Origin: Dyella sp. BiH032
GTDB taxonomy: Bacteria > Pseudomonadota > Gammaproteobacteria > Xanthomonadales > Rhodanobacteraceae
Assembly: GCF_031954525.1 (NCBI RefSeq)
Contig: NZ_CP134867.1
Span: 1,798,001 to 1,862,000 of the forward strand
Direction: 5' to 3'
DNA length: 64,000 nt
The notes under the pieces are model-generated. The model was not told the origin of the DNA and searched no databases. It saw nothing but the letters and a program-made list of their open reading frames with translations. Shown here one piece after another: positions 22,428 to 32,119 of the stretch. The translations under genes were made by a program, and so were the position numbers. How positions within the stretch are numbered: position 1 is the stretch's first letter; each line of letters starts with the position of its first letter.

Positions 22428-23990
22428 TTACTTCTTGGTCAGCAATCCGCCCAGCAGGCCTCCGCTGCCGGTCGAGCTGCCACCGGACGTGGTGCCCGTG
22501 CCGGAGGTGGCGCCGCCCACGGTGGTGGTCAGTGACCCGACCACGCCGCCGACCAGGCCGCCGAGGCCGCCGGTGGTCGTGCTGCTGGTGCCGATTGGCG
22601 TGGTGGTGACCGTCGCCACCGTGTTCACCACGTTGCTCAGCGCCTGCGTGACCGGCTGCAGCGGGCCGTTGACCGTGTTGGTCACCGCGCCGCCGACGCC
22701 GGTGACCGCGCCGCCTACATTGCCCACCGCCGAGGCCAGGGTGCCCGTCACGGGGCTGAGACCGGAGAGCTGTCCGGTGCCGAGGCTGGCGACCACGCCG
22801 CTTACGCCGCCGGTCGTCGCGCCGACACCCGAGAGCACGCCGCCGGTACTGGCCAGTGTCACGCCCACGGGATTGCTGATGCTGCCCGCCTTGCCGAGGC
22901 CGCCGGTGATGCCGGCGCCGAGCGTGCTGACCGTGCCGCCGACGCTGCTGACGGTATTGCCCAGCGCCACCGTGGTGGGACTGCTCAGGCCGCCGGGCAG
23001 CGACGAACTGCTCAGTTGGGCGCCGATGCCGCTGATGCCGCCGCCGAGACCGGAGGTGGCGCCGCCGGTTGCCTGCGACACGGCCGCGACCAGGTTGGTC
23101 GGATTGCCGCTCGCGCTGCCGTTCTGGCCGAGCAGGGCGAGTGGGGTGACCGTGTTGCTGAGCGTCTGCGTCAGCTGCTTGGGCAGGCCGGTGCCGAGCT
23201 GGGTGTAGAGGTTGCCGCCCAGGTCGCTCACGCCGTCGCCCACTTTCGAGACGGTGGTGCCGACCAGCGAGGTGATGGGCGTGATCGGCGATCCCTGAAA
23301 AGCGCCGACGGCGACCACGGTGTCGCCCAGGCTGGAAACCGCCTGGCCCAGGTCGCCCGTCGCGGTGCCGACACTCTTGACGGTGGTGTTGAGCGGATCG
23401 CTCGTGTTGCCGATCTGGCCCAGGCCGCTGCTCAGACCGGTACCGAGGTCGGCTACGGCCTCGCCGGTGTTGGTGACCACTCCGGACAGGCCCTGGGTCA
23501 CGGGCGTGTTGCCGAGGATGGTGGTGTTCGGGATCTGGTTGCCGATGTCGGTAACCGTGTTGCCGATGCTGGTGACGATGCCACCGGTGCCAGTCGCGAC
23601 AGCCCCGACGACACCGGTAGGCGCGGGCGTGCCGCCACCACCGCTACCGCCACCGCCGTTGTCCCCGCCACCGCCGCCACCGTTGTCTCCGCCACCGCCA
23701 CCGCCGGTGCCACCACCGCCAGTGCCACCGCCGCCAGTGCCGCCACCATCGCCGCCAGTGCCGCCGCCGTTATTGCCGCCGCCGGAACCACCGCCGCCGT
23801 TATCGCCGCCACCGCTACCGCCACCGCCGTTGTCGCCGCCGCCGGCGCCGCCGGGATTCACGATGCCGCCGCCGCCGCCGGATTTATAGGAACTGTGCCC
23901 CGAGCAGGCTGAGAGCGAAATGCCCGCGGCGAGCATGCAGGTGGCCAGAAGGGTCTGTTTCAGGACGGTGCTCACATGTCTGATACTCAT
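22428..23990 (-). CDS. glycine-rich repeat lipoprotein, putative TpsB partner
   Basis: A 520-residue protein starting MSIRHVS. The signal sequence ends with the lipobox LSAC (Cys about 28), so it is probably lipidated. A GGGGS/GGGDN-type linker (about 35-120) precedes about 380 residues of Gly/Thr/Val/Ser-rich imperfect repeats with G-N-T-V and V-x-x-L-G words; the C-terminus is GLLGGLLTKK. Such composition suits an extended beta-rich surface fibre or adhesin. The start is decided by GGAGG eight bases upstream of 23990; a Met eight codons earlier would overlap that ribosome site. It is followed by tpsB on the same strand, so the pair may act as an export system. Confidence 0.75.
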   Translation of the reverse strand: MSIRHVSTVLKQTLLATCMLAAGISLSACSGHSSYKSGGGGGIVNPGGAGGGDNGGGGSGGGDNGGGGSGGGNNGGGTGGDGGGTGGGGTGGGGTGGGGGGDNGGGGGGDNGGGGSGGGGTPAPTGVVGAVATGTGGIVTSIGNTVTDIGNQIPNTTILGNTPVTQGLSGVVTNTGEAVADLGTGLSSGLGQIGNTSDPLNTTVKSVGTATGDLGQAVSSLGDTVVAVGAFQGSPITPITSLVGTTVSKVGDGVSDLGGNLYTQLGTGLPKQLTQTLSNTVTPLALLGQNGSASGNPTNLVAAVSQATGGATSGLGGGISGIGAQLSSSSLPGGLSSPTTVALGNTVSSVGGTVSTLGAGITGGLGKAGSISNPVGVTLASTGGVLSGVGATTGGVSGVVASLGTGQLSGLSPVTGTLASAVGNVGGAVTGVGGAVTNTVNGPLQPVTQALSNVVNTVATVTTTPIGTSSTTTGGLGGLVGGVVGSLTTTVGGATSGTGTTSGGSSTGSGGLLGGLLTKK

Positions 23991-24483
23991 CGCTATTTCC
24001 TCCAAGAAACGCATCCGAGCGACTGGTAATGGGCCGCCGGCGAGACACGCGCGTTGCCCGGCTCCTTCCTGGAGTCAGGCAGGTTTTAGGTGACACGTGT
24101 GTCGTTACCGATCAGCCACTCCCCTGTCCCAGTGGCATGTGCGCGTCGTTCCCCATGCCCACCCTGAGCACCTAAACGCGCATTGCTGGGCGAGGCCGAT
24201 ACTCAGTGATGAAATGTGAAGAATGCGTGTTAATTCGGGATTATTTTTGATATTCACATGATTTATTTCTCGGCTTTGAAAAGGCATTGGTGAAGAGGGT
24301 GAAATTGGCATTTTCTCTGCTTGGAGTTTCTTCACGCATCAAGGCCTGCATCGTTTCATCTGTAATCATTTCGCCGTTTATGCCGTTCGGTATAAATCGA
24401 TAAGCCGGCTCGGTCCGGTACGACCAAGGTCTAGTGCAATCCGGCGCCGCCCATGGGCGAGTCTTTCCACCCATGAGGTGGCG
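23991..24483. other. AT-rich divergent intergenic region
   Basis: This 490-bp gap separates the lipoprotein gene (minus) from prpE (plus). From about 24180 to 24405 it is clearly richer in A+T than anything nearby, with runs such as TTATTTTTGATATT and a TATAAAT at 24391 that could be a -10 element for prpE. A GACACGTGTGTC word lies near 24092. The minus frame through the AT-rich part is mostly prpE antisense, and I see no convincing gene. It probably holds the promoters of both neighbours. Confidence 0.5.
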
Positions 24484-26388
24484 ATGGGTGCGGACATGGA
24501 CTACGAAACGTTCTACCGGCGTTCGATCGACGAGCCGGAAGCGTTCTGGGCCGAGCAGGCGCGGCTGATCGATTGGGAAACCCCGCCGGCGCGCATCCTC
24601 GACTGCGACCGTCCGCCGTTCCGCCGCTGGTTCGTCGGCGGCACCACCAATCTCTGCCACAACGCGGTGGACCGGCATCTGGCCGCGCGCGGCGATCAGC
24701 TCGCACTGGTGGCGGTTTCCACCGAGACGGGCATCACGCGCGAGCTGAGCTATCGGCAGCTTTACCGCGAAGTGAACGTGTTCGCCGCTGTGCTTGTGTC
24801 CCTCGGCGTGGAACGCGGCGACCGCGTGGTGATCTACCTGCCCAACATCGCCGAAGCAGTGTTCGCGATGTTGGCCTGCGCGCGGCTGGGCGCGATCCAC
24901 TCGGTGGTATTCGGCGGATTCGCCGCGCACAACCTCGCATTGCGCATCGACGATGCCAAACCGAAGTTGCTCATTGCTGCGGATGCGGGCATGCGTGGCG
25001 GCAAGGTGATTCCGTACAAGCCGTTGGTCGACGCGGCGCTGGAGCAGTCGACGGCGCCGCCGCCGCACGTGCTGATCGTCGACCGGGGCCTGGACCCGCA
25101 GATGACGCGCGTGGCGGGCCGGGACGTCGACTATGCGCAATTGCGCAATAACCACGAGGGCGCCGAGGTGCCCGTGGCGTGGATGGAGTCGAATGAGCCC
25201 AGTTATCTGCTCTATACCTCCGGCACTACCGGCAAGCCGAAAGGTATCCAGCGCGACGTCGGAGGCTATGCGGTGGCAATGGCGATGTCCATCCGCTGCA
25301 TCTTCGATATCGCGCCGGGACAGGTGATGTTCTCCACCTCCGACGTGGGCTGGGCGGTGGGGCATTCGTACAACGTGTACGGGCCGCTGATCGGCGGCGC
25401 CACCTCGCTGTTGTACGAAGGCTTGCCGACGCGGCCGGATCCCGGCATCTGGTGGTATCTGTGCGAGCGCTACCAGGTGCACACGATGTTCTCCTCGCCC
25501 ACGGGCATCCGCGTGTTGAAGAAGCAGGATCCGGAGTGGCTGAAGAAATACGACCTGTCTTCGCTGAAGTGGCTGTTCCTTGCGGGCGAACCGTTGGACG
25601 AACCCACGGCGCACTGGATCACCGAAGGCCTCGGCGTGCCGGTGATCGACAACTATTGGCAGACCGAGACCGGTTGGCCGGCGATCACGCTGATGCCCGG
25701 CCTGGATCTGAAGAAGGTGAAGTTCGGCTCGCCGGGCCTGCCGGCACCCGGTTACAAGATGAAGGTCATCAACGAGGCCACCGGCCGCGAAGCCGCGGCC
25801 GGTGAGAAGGGCGTGCTGGTGTTCGAGCCGCCGCTGCCGCCCGGCTGCCTCAGTACGGTATGGGGCAACGACGAGCGTTACATCAACAGCTACTTCGCGC
25901 ACTTCAAGGAGCTGCTGTACAGCTCGCTGGACTGGGCCATCCGTGATGAGGACGGCTACACCACGATCCTCGGCCGCACCGACGATGTGATCAACGTGGC
26001 CGGGCATCGGCTGGGCACACGCGAGATCGAGGAATCCGTCGCGACGCATCCGGCCGTGGCGGAAGCAGCGGTGATCGGCGTGCACGATGAGTTGAAAGGG
26101 CAGGTGCCGGTGGTGTTCGCCACGCTCAAGCAGGACGCTGGTACGCAGGCGGGCCAGGTGGCGAAGGCGATGCAGGATCGGGTCGTCGATCAGCTCGGCG
26201 GCATCGCCAAGCCGTCGCGCGTATACGTGGTGAACGCCTTGCCCAAGACGCGCTCGGGCAAGCTACTGCGACGCTCGTTGCAAGCGCTGGCCGAACAGCG
26301 GGACCCGGGGGATCTGTCGACGCTGGACGATCCGGGGGCGCTGGAGGAGATACGGCGGGCGTTGGAGAGGGGGCCGGATCAGGGGTGA
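24484..26388 (+). CDS. prpE: propionyl-CoA synthetase
   Basis: A 634-residue acyl-CoA synthetase of the acetyl/propionyl-CoA ligase group. The N-terminus (FYRRSIDEPEAFWAEQARLIDW, then TTNLCHNAVDRHL) is the PrpE pattern. AMP-binding motifs are YTSGTTGKPKG, DNYWQTETGWP and GRTDDVINVAGHRLGTREIE. The late PKTRSGKLLRR supplies the catalytic, acetylation-regulated Lys. It activates propionate for the methylcitrate cycle whose other genes lie at 32-34 kb and 42-47 kb on the same strand. GAGG precedes ATG 24484. Alignment with E. coli PrpE would equally allow ATG 24496, and a GTG at 24478 is also possible. Confidence 0.92.
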   Translation: MGADMDYETFYRRSIDEPEAFWAEQARLIDWETPPARILDCDRPPFRRWFVGGTTNLCHNAVDRHLAARGDQLALVAVSTETGITRELSYRQLYREVNVFAAVLVSLGVERGDRVVIYLPNIAEAVFAMLACARLGAIHSVVFGGFAAHNLALRIDDAKPKLLIAADAGMRGGKVIPYKPLVDAALEQSTAPPPHVLIVDRGLDPQMTRVAGRDVDYAQLRNNHEGAEVPVAWMESNEPSYLLYTSGTTGKPKGIQRDVGGYAVAMAMSIRCIFDIAPGQVMFSTSDVGWAVGHSYNVYGPLIGGATSLLYEGLPTRPDPGIWWYLCERYQVHTMFSSPTGIRVLKKQDPEWLKKYDLSSLKWLFLAGEPLDEPTAHWITEGLGVPVIDNYWQTETGWPAITLMPGLDLKKVKFGSPGLPAPGYKMKVINEATGREAAAGEKGVLVFEPPLPPGCLSTVWGNDERYINSYFAHFKELLYSSLDWAIRDEDGYTTILGRTDDVINVAGHRLGTREIEESVATHPAVAEAAVIGVHDELKGQVPVVFATLKQDAGTQAGQVAKAMQDRVVDQLGGIAKPSRVYVVNALPKTRSGKLLRRSLQALAEQRDPGDLSTLDDPGALEEIRRALERGPDQG

Positions 26389-26420
26389 GGTTGGGGCGTC
26401 GGTGGGCTTGTGAGGTTTCG

Positions 26421-26495
26421 CTCCGTAGGGCCCCTCATCCCGCCTTCTCTCCCACGGGGACTACCTTCGGGCCGCCCGGAGGGGAGAAGGAGAAG
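26421..26495 (+). repeat. REP-like palindrome
   Basis: CTCCGTAGGGCCCCTCATC at 26421 leads into an imperfect hairpin (CCTTCTCTCCC against GGGGAGAAGG). This is the same unit found at 2376-2526 and 55705-55770. It sits just downstream of prpE and abuts the multi-hairpin repeat. Confidence 0.6.
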
Positions 26496-26514
26496 TGAAT
26501 ACCGAGGCGAAAAT

Positions 26515-26745
26515 CAAACAAGAGCGAGCGAAGCGACGCTCCGTCACGCTCTTGATCTGCCGGGTTCCCTTCGCGGCGGTGAGGGCTGGACGATCAGGCC
26601 GCCGCAGGCGGGCGGGGACAGGACGTCCCCGCCTTTTCGATTCGGGCATGGATGCCCGATCGAAAAGCCCGGCCAGCCCTCAACGCACCCGGAGGTGGCG
26701 TAGGCCACCGGAGGGCGCCGCGCAGGGGGCCCTTCTTCTTGGTTA
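26515..26745 (+). repeat. multi-hairpin intergenic repeat, copy B, left part
   Basis: This is the same stem-loop chain as at the left window edge, here extended upstream by a CAAGAGCG/CGCTCTTG stem. Compared with copy A the third stem reads CGGGCA/TGCCCG instead of AGGGCA/TGCCCT, a paired substitution that keeps the helix. The IS30 element interrupts it after GGTTA at 26745, and the remainder continues at 27864. Confidence 0.8.
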
Positions 26746-27863
26746 GGCGGTGTCAATCTAGAAGTGCATCATCGATGGCCTGAGCGAGGTCATCGTGCCC
26801 CATGGCACGCATGAACATCTCCGCCGGACAGTGGTAGCCCAAGGTGGCTCGGGGCCGAAGGTTCATCTCCTGAGCGATGGCATCCAGCGCTCGCTGGCTA
26901 TGCACGGACAGATCGGTGCCTTTAGGGAGGTACTGCCGCAGCAGGCCGTTGGTGTTTTCGCAGATGCCCCGCTGCCAGGGGCTGCGCGGATCGGCGAAAT
27001 AAATGCTCAAGCCGGTACGTTCGGACAAGGTCTTGTACAGCGCCATTTCCTTGCCCTGGTCATAGGTCAGTGTCTGGCGAAGCTCCGGCGGCACGCCCTG
27101 GAAGGCGCGACTGAAGCCCTCCAGCGCCTCCTGGGCCGAACACCCCTTCATCTTGACCAGCTTCAGGAACAAAGTGCGTCGATCCACCAGCACCCCCACC
27201 GACGATCGGTTACGCGCCCCCTTGAGGAAGTCGCCTTCCCAATGGTCTGGTAACAGGCGCTCGTTGGCCTCCGGCGGGCGGTCATGAATACTCGGCAGAT
27301 CCTGCATGCGGCCGCGCCGGTTCGCCCCTTGGCCACGCGGACGGCGTGCGCACTTGTGTTGGCGCAGCAAGGCCACCAGCTCACGCCGCAGTTCGCCACG
27401 CGGCATGGCATAAATCGCGGTGTAGATCGTCTCATGGGACACGTGTTTGGCCGGCTCGTCAGGATGCTGCCGGCGCAGTGTGCGGCTCACTTCTTGCGGT
27501 GACCAGCGGCGCGCTAACAGCTGGCGCACCAGGGGCCACAAGGCCCCATCACGATGTAGCTTGCGCCGTCGGCGTGCCTTGCGCGCGAGCCGTCGAGCCC
27601 GCGCACCGGCACGGCGGGCGTCATAGCCAAGTGTCGGACGACCCATGCGCGGACGCTCCGCCGGTTCGCGGTGCCCATTACGCGCCAATTCCCGGGAAAT
27701 CGTGCTAGCCGAACGGCCTAGCAGCCGTGCCAGCTGCCGAGCGCTCTCGCCGCGTGCCTTGCCCACCATGATCGCGCCCCGTTCTTCGGCGCTCAGATGG
27801 CTGTAATGCTGTCCCATGCATCACCGTGTCGTGGGGGTGGTGCACTTGATGTTAGAGACCGCC
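26746..27863 (-). mobile_element. IS30-family insertion sequence, copy 1 (1118 bp)
   Basis: The complete element is bounded by imperfect inverted ends: GGCGGTGTC...AAGTGCA at the left and the complement GGCGGTCTC...AAGTGCA at the right. A 3-bp target duplication TTA lies at 26743-26745 and 27864-27866. It carries one transposase gene on the minus strand. By line-by-line comparison it appears identical to the element at 54326-55443. It has inserted into the arm of a long hairpin of the multi-hairpin repeat. Confidence 0.95.
26753..27817 (-). CDS. IS30-family transposase
   Basis: A 354-residue DDE transposase. The N-terminal helix-turn-helix reads HLSAEERGAIMVGKARGES and then GRSASTISRELARNGH, typical of IS30. 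The catalytic core includes WEGDFLKG (first Asp), LTYDQGKEMA (second Asp) and a late Glu near ICENTNGLLRQYLPKG. The frame is intact and fills the element, so the copy is probably active. Its first codon lies 46 bp inside the right end and its stop lies at the left end. Confidence 0.95.
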   Translation of the reverse strand: MGQHYSHLSAEERGAIMVGKARGESARQLARLLGRSASTISRELARNGHREPAERPRMGRPTLGYDARRAGARARRLARKARRRRKLHRDGALWPLVRQLLARRWSPQEVSRTLRRQHPDEPAKHVSHETIYTAIYAMPRGELRRELVALLRQHKCARRPRGQGANRRGRMQDLPSIHDRPPEANERLLPDHWEGDFLKGARNRSSVGVLVDRRTLFLKLVKMKGCSAQEALEGFSRAFQGVPPELRQTLTYDQGKEMALYKTLSERTGLSIYFADPRSPWQRGICENTNGLLRQYLPKGTDLSVHSQRALDAIAQEMNLRPRATLGYHCPAEMFMRAMGHDDLAQAIDDALLD

Positions 27864-28035
27864 TTACTTCTTCTTGGGCAAGCAAGAAGAAGTAACTCGC
27901 TCTCCGGCAGGAGAGCGAAACCCTCGCACCGGAGGGACGAGACACGACTGGCGATCACGTCGCGACAACCGAGCCGTGTCGCTACTAGGTTCCGGCCCGC
28001 GCCGGAACGGCGAGGATGGCAGGGCGAGGCCAGAA
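27864..28035 (+). repeat. multi-hairpin intergenic repeat, copy B, right part; gap to 28196
   Basis: This continues the interrupted repeat: the stem CTTCTTCTT/AAGAAGAAG (27867-27893), CGCTCTCC/GGAGAGCG (27898-27918), a CTCGCACC... stem and a GTTCCGGC/GCCGGAAC stem near 27990-28010. From 28036 to 28196 I see only an A-rich stretch and no gene. Confidence 0.7.
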
Positions 28036-28196
28036 GCAAGCGTCCCATCCAGCGGGAAACGGAAACGCTTTCCTCCATAAGGCGAGACAACTACTCCCGC
28101 CACTCAACTCCCAAAAAAACAAAAAAAACGCCCACCCGACGAGCCCCCGCCTGTTGGCAAAAAACGGGAACCCACCGAGCAGGCGAGAGTGAGCGA

Positions 28197-29780
28197 TCAG
28201 GCCGCAGCGGCTTCCGCTTCCACCACCGGCATGCGGATCAAATGATCGAACGCGCTGAGCGAAGCCTTTGCGCCTTCGCCCATGGCGATCACGATCTGCT
28301 TGTACGGCACCGTCGTTGCATCGCCCGCCGCGAACACGCCGGGGATCGATGTCTCGCCACGCGCATCCACTTCGATCTCGCCACGCGGAGAAAGCTTCAG
28401 CGTGCCCTTCAGCCAGTCGGTATTGGGCAGCAGGCCGATCTGCACGAACACGCCTTCCAGCTCCACCTGGCGGCTCTGGCCGCTGCTGCGGTCGGTGTAG
28501 GACAGGCCGGTGACCTTCTTGCCGTCGCCCTGCACTTCGGTGGTCTGTGCGTTCACGATGATGGTGACGTTGTGCAGGCTGCGCAGCTTGCGCTGCAGGA
28601 CTTCGTCGGCACGCAGCTTGCCGTCGAACTCCAGAAGGGTGACGTGGCCCACGATGCCGGCCAGGTCGATGGCCGCCTCCACGCCGGAGTTGCCACCGCC
28701 GATCACCGCCACGCGCTTGCCCTTGAACAGCGGGCCGTCGCAGTGCGGGCAGTAGGTCACGCCCTTGTTGCGGTACTCCTGCTCGCCGGGCACGTTCATG
28801 TTGCGCCAGCGCGCGCCGGTGGAGAGGATCACCGTCTTGGACTTGAGCGTGGCGCCATTGGCGAGTTGCACTTCGAACAGGCCGTTCGGATCGGCTGGAG
28901 CGACCAGCTTCTCGGCGCGCTGCATGTTCATCACGTCTACGTCGTACTCGCGCACGTGCTGTTCCAGCGAAGCGGCGAGCTTCGGGCCTTCGGTATACGC
29001 GATGGAGATGAAGTTCTCGATCGCCATGGTGTCCAGCACCTGGCCGCCGAAGCGCTCGGCCGCCACGCCGGTGCGGATGCCCTTGCGCGCGGCATAGATC
29101 GCCGCCGCGGCGCCGGCGGGGCCGCCGCCGACCACCAGGACGTCGAAGGGCTTCTTGGCCTTGATCTTCTCGGCGTCGCGCTTGGCAGCGCCGGTGTCGA
29201 GGCGTGCGACGATCTGCTCGATGTCCATGCGGCCCTGGTCGAAGGGCTCGCCGTTGAGGAACACGGTGGGCACGGCCATCACCTGGCGCTCGTTCACTTC
29301 GTCCTGGAACAGCGCGCCGTCGATGGCGACATGCTTGATGTTGGGGTTGACCACGCTCATCAGGTTCAGCGCCTGCACGGTGTCCGGGCAGCTGTGGCAG
29401 GAGAGCGACATGAAGGTCTCGAAGCGGAACTCGCCTTCGAGATTGCGCACCTGCTCCAGCAGTTCCGGCGCGGCCTTGGACGGGTGGCCGCCCACCTGCA
29501 GCAGGGCCAGCACCAGCGAGGTGAACTCGTGGCCCAGCGGAATGCCGGCGAAGCGCACGCCTACGTCAGTACCTGCGCGGTTGATCGCGAAGGAGGGCTT
29601 GCGCGGGTCGGTGCCGGTGCGGCTTACGCTGACCTGGTCGGACAGCGAAGCGATGTCTTCAAGCAGTTCCGACAGCTCCTGGGACTTGGCGCTGTCGTCG
29701 AGGGAGGCCACCAGCTCGATCGGGTGCGTGACCTTCTCGAGGTAGGCCTTCAATTGGGTCTTCAGATCGGCATCCAACAT
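28197..29780 (-). CDS. ahpF: alkyl hydroperoxide reductase subunit F
   Basis: A 527-residue flavoprotein disulfide reductase that passes electrons from NADH to AhpC. The tandem thioredoxin-like N-terminal domain holds CHSCPD (about 128-133). The FAD domain opens [12 protein letters not shown], the NADH domain has [12 protein letters not shown], and the redox centre is CPHCDGP (about 344-350). Length equals the E. coli enzyme within a few residues. ATG 29780 is preceded by GAAGGAGT; the frame continues upstream but into intergenic DNA. It follows ahpC on the same strand with a 164-bp gap, so co-expression is likely. Confidence 0.96.
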   Translation of the reverse strand: MLDADLKTQLKAYLEKVTHPIELVASLDDSAKSQELSELLEDIASLSDQVSVSRTGTDPRKPSFAINRAGTDVGVRFAGIPLGHEFTSLVLALLQVGGHPSKAAPELLEQVRNLEGEFRFETFMSLSCHSCPDTVQALNLMSVVNPNIKHVAIDGALFQDEVNERQVMAVPTVFLNGEPFDQGRMDIEQIVARLDTGAAKRDAEKIKAKKPFDVLVVGGGPAGAAAAIYAARKGIRTGVAAERFGGQVLDTMAIENFISIAYTEGPKLAASLEQHVREYDVDVMNMQRAEKLVAPADPNGLFEVQLANGATLKSKTVILSTGARWRNMNVPGEQEYRNKGVTYCPHCDGPLFKGKRVAVIGGGNSGVEAAIDLAGIVGHVTLLEFDGKLRADEVLQRKLRSLHNVTIIVNAQTTEVQGDGKKVTGLSYTDRSSGQSRQVELEGVFVQIGLLPNTDWLKGTLKLSPRGEIEVDARGETSIPGVFAAGDATTVPYKQIVIAMGEGAKASLSAFDHLIRMPVVEAEAAAA

Positions 29781-29944
29781 GGTGGGTACTCCTTCGTTAT
29801 GGCTTATTCGGGGTGAGCGCCGCGAGCACCTGGCGAAAAAGCCAGGCGTCGCGGGCAGCTTGGTCATCCGAGAAGGGGACCCGGCGGGCGCCGGGTCCCA
29901 GGCGGCCCGAAAGGGCGGGCCGCAGGTCACGGGAAAGCGGTGGC

Positions 29945-30508
29945 TTAGATCTTGCCAACCAGGTCGAGCGAGGGCTTCAGGGTCTTCTCGCCTTCCTTCC
30001 ACTTGGCCGGGCACACTTCGCCCGGGTGGGAGGCGACGTACTGCGCGGCCTTCACCTTGCGCAGCAGCTCGGAAGCGTCGCGGCCGATGCCGTTGTCATG
30101 GATCTCGCACAGCTTGATCTGGCCTTCCGGATTGATCACGAAGGTGCCGCGCAGCGCCAGGCCTTCTTCTTCGATCATCACGTCGAAGTTGCGGGTCAGG
30201 GTGCCGGTCGGATCGCCGATCAGGGTGTACTTGACCTTCTTGATCGCATCGGAGGTGTCGTGCCACGCCTTGTGCGCGAAATGGGTGTCGGTGGACACGC
30301 CGTAGATTTCCACGCCCAGCTTCTGGAACTCGGCGTAGTGGTCGGCCAGGTCTTCGAGCTCGGTCGGGCAGACGAAGGTGAAGTCGGCCGGGTAGAACAC
30401 CACCACGGACCACTTGCCCTTCAGGCTGGCGTCCGTCACCTCGACGAACTGGCCGTCCTTGTAAGCCTGGGCCTTGAACGGTTTGATTTGGGTATTGATC
30501 AACGACAT
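29945..30508 (-). CDS. ahpC: alkyl hydroperoxide reductase subunit C (typical 2-Cys peroxiredoxin)
   Basis: A 187-residue peroxiredoxin, exactly the E. coli AhpC length. The peroxidatic Cys47 is in FTFVCPTE and the resolving Cys about 166 is in GEVCPAKW. It reduces hydrogen peroxide and organic peroxides in the cytoplasm and is recycled by AhpF, encoded immediately downstream. The start at 30508 (MSLINTQ) matches the family; the frame upstream overlaps the promoter. An OxyR-like site lies 65-101 bp upstream. Confidence 0.97.
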   Translation of the reverse strand: MSLINTQIKPFKAQAYKDGQFVEVTDASLKGKWSVVVFYPADFTFVCPTELEDLADHYAEFQKLGVEIYGVSTDTHFAHKAWHDTSDAIKKVKYTLIGDPTGTLTRNFDVMIEEEGLALRGTFVINPEGQIKLCEIHDNGIGRDASELLRKVKAAQYVASHPGEVCPAKWKEGEKTLKPSLDLVGKI

Positions 30509-30572
30509 CGTTGTTTTCCCGTGTTGTGGTTGTTGGAAACGGAAAGATAGCCCCGCGAGGGGCATATAGCTA

Positions 30573-30609
30573 ATTGATTGTTGGGATGGTATCGATTGGT
30601 CGTGGCTAT
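30573..30609 (-). promoter_or_regulatory. possible OxyR-binding site upstream of ahpC
   Basis: Two 15-bp units in 22-bp register resemble the OxyR pattern ATAG-N7-CTAT. They are ATTGATTGTTGGGAT (30573-30587) and ATTGGTCGTGGCTAT (30595-30609). The second keeps seven of the ten consensus positions; the first is weaker. Position upstream of a peroxide-defence gene fits. The match is by eye only. Confidence 0.35.
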
Positions 30610-30684
30610 CGAGTGCCATTCCGGCGCGAAGCGTCAAGCTTGCGCTCTCTATCGTGACAAAAACGCGAGCCATCGATCAGCCCG

Positions 30685-32001
30685 TCAGCCGCCCGTGCGG
30701 GCGGCCGCTTTCACCTGCGCGTCCACCACCGTGGCGGTCACGATGTCGCTGCCCACATTCACCGTGGTGCGCAGCATGTCCAGGATGCGGTCCACGCCCA
30801 GCACCAGGCCGATGCCGTCGGGTGGCACGCCGAAGGTGGCAAGCAAGCCGGCGATCAGCGGCATGGAGCCGCCGGGTATGCCCGCGACCGCCACCGCGCT
30901 CAGCACCGAGAGGAACATCAGCATGCACTGCTGGCCCAGGCTCAGGTCCACGCCGAAGGCCTGGGCCACGAACAGCACCACGCAGCCCTCGAACAGGGCG
31001 GTGCCGCTCATGTTCATGGTGGCGCCCAGCGGCAGCACGAAACCCGCGGTGCTGGGCGCCAGCGCCAGGTCGTCGCGCGCCGTGGCCAGCGAGGCGGGCA
31101 GAGAGGCGCTGCTGGAACTGGTGGAGAAGGCCGTGATCAGCAAGGGCCGGATCTGGCGGAAATACGCCAGCGGCGAACGCCGCGCGAGCAGGCGCAGCCA
31201 TAGCGACATCGTGCCGAACAGGTGCAAGGCGAGCGCCACGGCGCAGCCGACGACGAAGACCGCGAGGGTGAGCAACACGTCGGTGCCGATCTTCACGATG
31301 ACGCTGTAGATCATTGCCGGTACGGCGATGGGCGCGAGCCGGAGCGCGAAACCGACGATGCCGGTCATCAGCTCGCTGACCAGGTCCAGCCCGGCCTGCA
31401 CCTTCAGGCGCTTCTCCTCGTCCAGCAGGGTGGCCGCCGCGCCGACCAGGATCGCGAACAGGATCAGCGGCAGCACGTCGCCGAGCATGCCGCGGTCGTT
31501 GCCGACGAAGGCGGCGAACAGGTTGCGCGGCATGAACATGTCCACCAGGGTGGCGAAGCTCATGCCCGGCTGCTCGTGCTGGCGCTCTACCGCCTGGTGC
31601 GCGCGGCCGCCGTATTCCTGCATGAGCCGCTCGCGCGAGCCCGGCTCGAGGTGATGGCCCGGCTGCAGCAGGTTCATCATCAGCAGGCCGATGCCTACCG
31701 CGACCAGCATGTTGGCGGCGAAAAGCAGGAAGGTGCGCCCGGCCAGCGGGCCAAGGCGATCGAGCCGCCCGAGCTGCGCCACGCCCGAAGCGAGCGAGGC
31801 GAAGACGAGCGGGATCACCACGAAAAACAAGGTGCGCAGGAAGATCTGACCCAGCGGATCGAAGACCGCGGTCGACACGGCCTGCATGGCCCTGAGCGTG
31901 CCCGGATGGAACCGGCCGATGCCCAGCGTGACGATGGCGGCAATCACGCCGATCAGCAGGCCCCAGAGAATGCGCGTGGCGAGTCGGGTCGGTGTGCTCA
32001 T
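30685..32001 (-). CDS. dicarboxylate/amino acid:cation symporter (DAACS family)
   Basis: A 438-residue inner-membrane symporter of the GltP/DctA family with about eight membrane segments and two re-entrant loops. Diagnostic features are the Ser-rich hairpin [11 protein letters not shown] (about 287-297), [15 protein letters not shown] (about 320) and [14 protein letters not shown] plus [18 protein letters not shown], which line the substrate and cation sites. It imports C4-dicarboxylates or glutamate/aspartate with protons or sodium. It stands alone between ahpC (tail-to-head on the same strand) and the divergent prpB. Substrate cannot be told from sequence alone. Confidence 0.93.
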   Translation of the reverse strand: MSTPTRLATRILWGLLIGVIAAIVTLGIGRFHPGTLRAMQAVSTAVFDPLGQIFLRTLFFVVIPLVFASLASGVAQLGRLDRLGPLAGRTFLLFAANMLVAVGIGLLMMNLLQPGHHLEPGSRERLMQEYGGRAHQAVERQHEQPGMSFATLVDMFMPRNLFAAFVGNDRGMLGDVLPLILFAILVGAAATLLDEEKRLKVQAGLDLVSELMTGIVGFALRLAPIAVPAMIYSVIVKIGTDVLLTLAVFVVGCAVALALHLFGTMSLWLRLLARRSPLAYFRQIRPLLITAFSTSSSSASLPASLATARDDLALAPSTAGFVLPLGATMNMSGTALFEGCVVLFVAQAFGVDLSLGQQCMLMFLSVLSAVAVAGIPGGSMPLIAGLLATFGVPPDGIGLVLGVDRILDMLRTTVNVGSDIVTATVVDAQVKAAARTGG

Positions 32002-32119
32002 CCGCCGGACTGTACGCGAGCGAACTCGTCCGGGCTACGCAAGAATTTGCGTTTGCTGCTCCGCAGCACGGGCCGAAGCGCCTCCGCGCGCTAAAATCGC
32101 CGCTTTACGCGGAGGCTCC

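Noticed and set aside
23640..23890. A CRISPR array or satellite in the repetitive CCACCGCC region
   Set aside because: It is the antisense of the Gly-rich linker of the lipoprotein, in frame and without spacers.
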